Of a stretch of 64,000 nucleotides of DNA, positions 62,047 to 64,000 are shown piece by piece. The notes below the pieces were generated by a model. The model had not been told where the DNA came from. It did no database searches and worked only from the letters and a program-made list of their open reading frames with translations. The DNA comes from Pseudomonas putida. GTDB taxonomy: Bacteria; Pseudomonadota; Gammaproteobacteria; Pseudomonadales; Pseudomonadaceae. Position 1 is the first letter of the stretch. Every line of letters starts with the position of its first letter. Location: NCBI RefSeq assembly GCF_030159595.1, contig NZ_BSKJ01000005.1, forward strand, positions 275,232 to 339,231. The letters run 5' to 3'. Both the position numbers and the translations under genes were made by a program.

Positions 62047-62544
62047 TTACAGACGGGGCTCGACCCGGCCATTGCCGCGCGGTGCGGCAGGGCGTGGGTC
62101 GTCACGGTAACGGTCACCGCGTTCGGCGGCCAAGGGCGCCCGGGCGGCGAGCTGGTCATCTTCGGCAGCCTGGCGCTGGGCGGCGGCCTCGGCTTGCTCG
62201 CGGCGCTCGCGGGCGCGCTTCTCCAGTGGCCAGCGCAGCAACACGAAGAGGAAATACAGGCCAAAGGCGATCATGCCGTACATGGCGAAGTCGGACACCG
62301 CGCGCCAGGCGTTGTTGCCGACCTTGAAGGCGACATCCAGGGCGGTGATGGCGATGGCCGGGGCGAAGCTGTCCTTGACCGGGTCGACCACGGTCGGGGT
62401 CAGCAGCAGTACCGCCAGCACTACCCGCAGCGGTTCGCGCAGCCAGCGCCACATCCAGCCGGTCAGCTTGAAGCCCACCAGCAGGCAGCCCAGGGCGGCC
62501 ACAGCGTATAGGCCCCAGAGAAGGGTGTAGTCGTTCTCGGTCAT
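62047..62544 (-). CDS. Inner-membrane protein with basic cytoplasmic tail, unknown function
   Basis: 165-residue protein with three to four hydrophobic helices (residues 8-28, 40-55, 85-105) and a C-terminal coiled, highly charged tail ([29 protein letters not shown]...). I recognise no domain; similar Pseudomonas proteins are labelled MFS transporter without reason. First gene of the three-gene operon. Confidence 0.75.
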   Translation of the reverse strand: MTENDYTLLWGLYAVAALGCLLVGFKLTGWMWRWLREPLRVVLAVLLLTPTVVDPVKDSFAPAIAITALDVAFKVGNNAWRAVSDFAMYGMIAFGLYFLFVLLRWPLEKRARERREQAEAAAQRQAAEDDQLAARAPLAAERGDRYRDDPRPAAPRGNGRVEPRL

Positions 62545-62636
62545 GGTGTTCGTGCAAGCCAGGCAAAGAGATGCCTATGATAAACACTTTTCCGGGCGCA
62601 GACAGTGTTTGCCTGTCCCTAGCCAAGAGATCACCA

Positions 62637-64000
62637 ATGTCCAACAAGCCCCAGCCGCCCATCGCCCACGCCGACAACGCCGCCGACCCGTACGCCTGGC
62701 TGCAACAACGCGACACCCCCGAGGTCCTCGCCTACCTGCAAGCCGAAAACGCCTACCAGGAAGCTTGTCTGGCCGAGCAGGCGCGCCTGCGCGAACAACT
62801 GTTCGAAGAGATCAAGGGCCGCATCCAGGAAACCGACCTGTCGCTGCCGGCACCCTGGGGCCCCTACCTGTACTACACCCGCACCACGGCGGGCGACGAG
62901 TACCCGCGCCACTACCGCTGCCCGCGCCCGGCCGACGACGCCAATACCGTCGATGAAAGCCAGGAACAACTGCTGCTCGACCCCAACGCCTTGGCCAATG
63001 GCGGCTTCCTGTCGCTGGGCGCCTTCAACGTCAGCCCCGACCATCGTCTGCTGGCCTACAGCCTCGACACCAGCGGTGACGAAATCTACACCCTGTACGT
63101 CAAGGACCTGGCCAGCGGCAACGTCACTGCCCTGCCCTTCGACGACTGCGACGGCAGCCTGACCTGGGCCAACGACAGCCAGACGCTGTTTTTCACCGAA
63201 CTGGACGACACTCACCGACCCTGGAGGCTGCGGCGCCACACGCTGGGTGGCGACGATGCACAGACCGTTTTCGAAGAGCCCGACGGGCGCTTCTTCCTGC
63301 ACTGCTACCGCACCAGTTCCGAGCGCCAGCTGGTGCTGCTGCTCAACAGCAAGACCACCAGCGAGGCCTGGGTACTGGACGCCGAAACACCGCAGGCGCC
63401 GTTCACCTGCTTGGCACCGCGTGTCGAAGGCCACGAGTACTTCCCCGACCATGGCCAGCTGGACGGCGAATGGCGCTGGTTCATCCGCACCAACCAGGAC
63501 GGCATCAACTTCGCCCTGTACCACGCGCCGGTTGCGCCGGTGCCAAGCCGTGAGCAATGGCAGGTGCTGGTGGCGCACCGCGATGCGATCATGCTCGAAG
63601 GCCTCAGCCTGAACGCCAGCGCCCTGACCCTGAGTCTGCGCGAAGGCGGCCTGCCGATCATCGAAGTCCGCCCGCAAGGGCTGCCAGCCTACCGCGTGGA
63701 ACTCCCCGACGCGGCCTACAGCCTGTATGTGCAGGACAGCCTGGAGTTCGCCAGCACCCGCATACGCCTGCGTTACGAAGCGCTCAACCGCCCGGCCCAG
63801 GTGCGCCAGCTGGAGCTGGCCACGGGTGCCCAGGCCGTGCTCAAGCAAACCCCAGTCCTGGGTGCATTCGATGCCGATGACTATGTGAGTGAGCGCCTGT
63901 GGGCAACCGCAGCGGACGGCACCCGGGTGCCGATCAGCCTGGTGCGTCGCCGTCAGGACCTGGGCAAGACCGTGCCGCTGTACCTGTACGGTTACGGCGC
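62637..64000 (+). CDS. ptrB: Oligopeptidase B-type S9 prolyl-oligopeptidase family protein (C-terminus cut)
   Basis: The first 454 residues of a S9A peptidase, usually about 680. The N-terminal part is the seven-bladed beta-propeller (ADPYAWLQQRDTPEVLAYLQAENAYQEACL, then YYTRTTAGDEYPRHYRC). The catalytic hydrolase domain, with GxSxGG, begins just before the window end (VPISLVRRRQDLGKTVPLYLYGYG). Oligopeptidase B cuts after basic residues in short peptides; substrate preference here is unproven. ATG 62637; divergent from the amidotransferase operon. Confidence 0.9.
   Translation, partial: MSNKPQPPIAHADNAADPYAWLQQRDTPEVLAYLQAENAYQEACLAEQARLREQLFEEIKGRIQETDLSLPAPWGPYLYYTRTTAGDEYPRHYRCPRPADDANTVDESQEQLLLDPNALANGGFLSLGAFNVSPDHRLLAYSLDTSGDEIYTLYVKDLASGNVTALPFDDCDGSLTWANDSQTLFFTELDDTHRPWRLRRHTLGGDDAQTVFEEPDGRFFLHCYRTSSERQLVLLLNSKTTSEAWVLDAETPQAPFTCLAPRVEGHEYFPDHGQLDGEWRWFIRTNQDGINFALYHAPVAPVPSREQWQVLVAHRDAIMLEGLSLNASALTLSLREGGLPIIEVRPQGLPAYRVELPDAAYSLYVQDSLEFASTRIRLRYEALNRPAQVRQLELATGAQAVLKQTPVLGAFDADDYVSERLWATAADGTRVPISLVRRRQDLGKTVPLYLYGYG

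Overview
This 64 kb window looks like a piece of a Pseudomonas chromosome, most likely the P. putida group. Coding density is high, codon use is GC-rich, and at least nine copies of a paired 34-35 bp palindromic REP element of the type known from P. putida sit between genes. The gene order KAS III - hrpA - ligase/oxidase pair - fadD1 - fadD2 - hydrolase - MaoC also matches my memory of P. putida and, in part, P. aeruginosa. I see no rRNA, tRNA, insertion sequence, prophage or CRISPR array. This is mostly core genome with small accessory insertions (two toxin-antitoxin loci, one of them broken).

Layout. 1-5.2 kb: a partial DMT exporter, a small winged-helix-like protein, an intact brnA antitoxin beside a truncated brnT toxin, then an unusual SDR - EutH permease - LuxR regulator operon with a palindrome upstream, and a small periplasmic protein. 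5.2-13.5 kb: SrmB-like DEAD-box helicase, YbdG-like mechanosensitive channel, two coupled exporters, azoreductase, a small secreted protein, and a LysR - hydrolase - cyclophilin operon. 13.5-24 kb: ABC exporter, FemAB-like acyltransferase, porin, a FabH-family ketoacyl synthase and the large helicase HrpA. 24-32.3 kb: a gamma-glutamylpolyamine synthetase/oxidase pair, then tandem acyl-CoA synthetases fadD1 and fadD2 with a divergent lipase-like hydrolase and a MaoC hydratase.

32.4-36.8 kb: an ECF42 sigma-factor operon (NTF2-like, DGPF/YCII, SRPBCC, sigma) with a matching ECF42-type promoter, a hicAB locus with its own operator-like repeat, a DUF2790 protein and a GNAT gene whose start seems lost. 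36.8-46.8 kb: peptide deformylase and a YihY membrane protein, CsbD, a secreted beta-helix protein, a CvfB-like RNA-binding protein, a FecI-FecR-TonB receptor iron-uptake set and a lipoprotein. 46.9-55.8 kb: aceK, two DMT exporters around a DUF4265 gene, lpxO, cysK and a MoxR/VWA pair. 55.9-64 kb: a 5-oxoprolinase operon (MFS transporter, pxpA, pxpB, pxpC) with a divergent LysR regulator, a three-gene operon with a YafJ-like amidotransferase, and the start of an oligopeptidase B gene cut by the window end.

Themes: fatty-acid activation and lipid metabolism (FabH-type enzyme, FadD1/2, hydrolase, MaoC, LpxO), nitrogen scavenging (polyamine and 5-oxoproline catabolism, EutH), and envelope functions. 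Two genes tied to carbon/nitrogen catabolism (fadD2 and the pxp regulator) carry exact Hfq/Crc-type AANAANAA motifs at their start codons. The REP pairs are strikingly regular: nearly all are about 97-98 bp modules, and seven of nine fill gaps of 114-200 bp between convergent genes.
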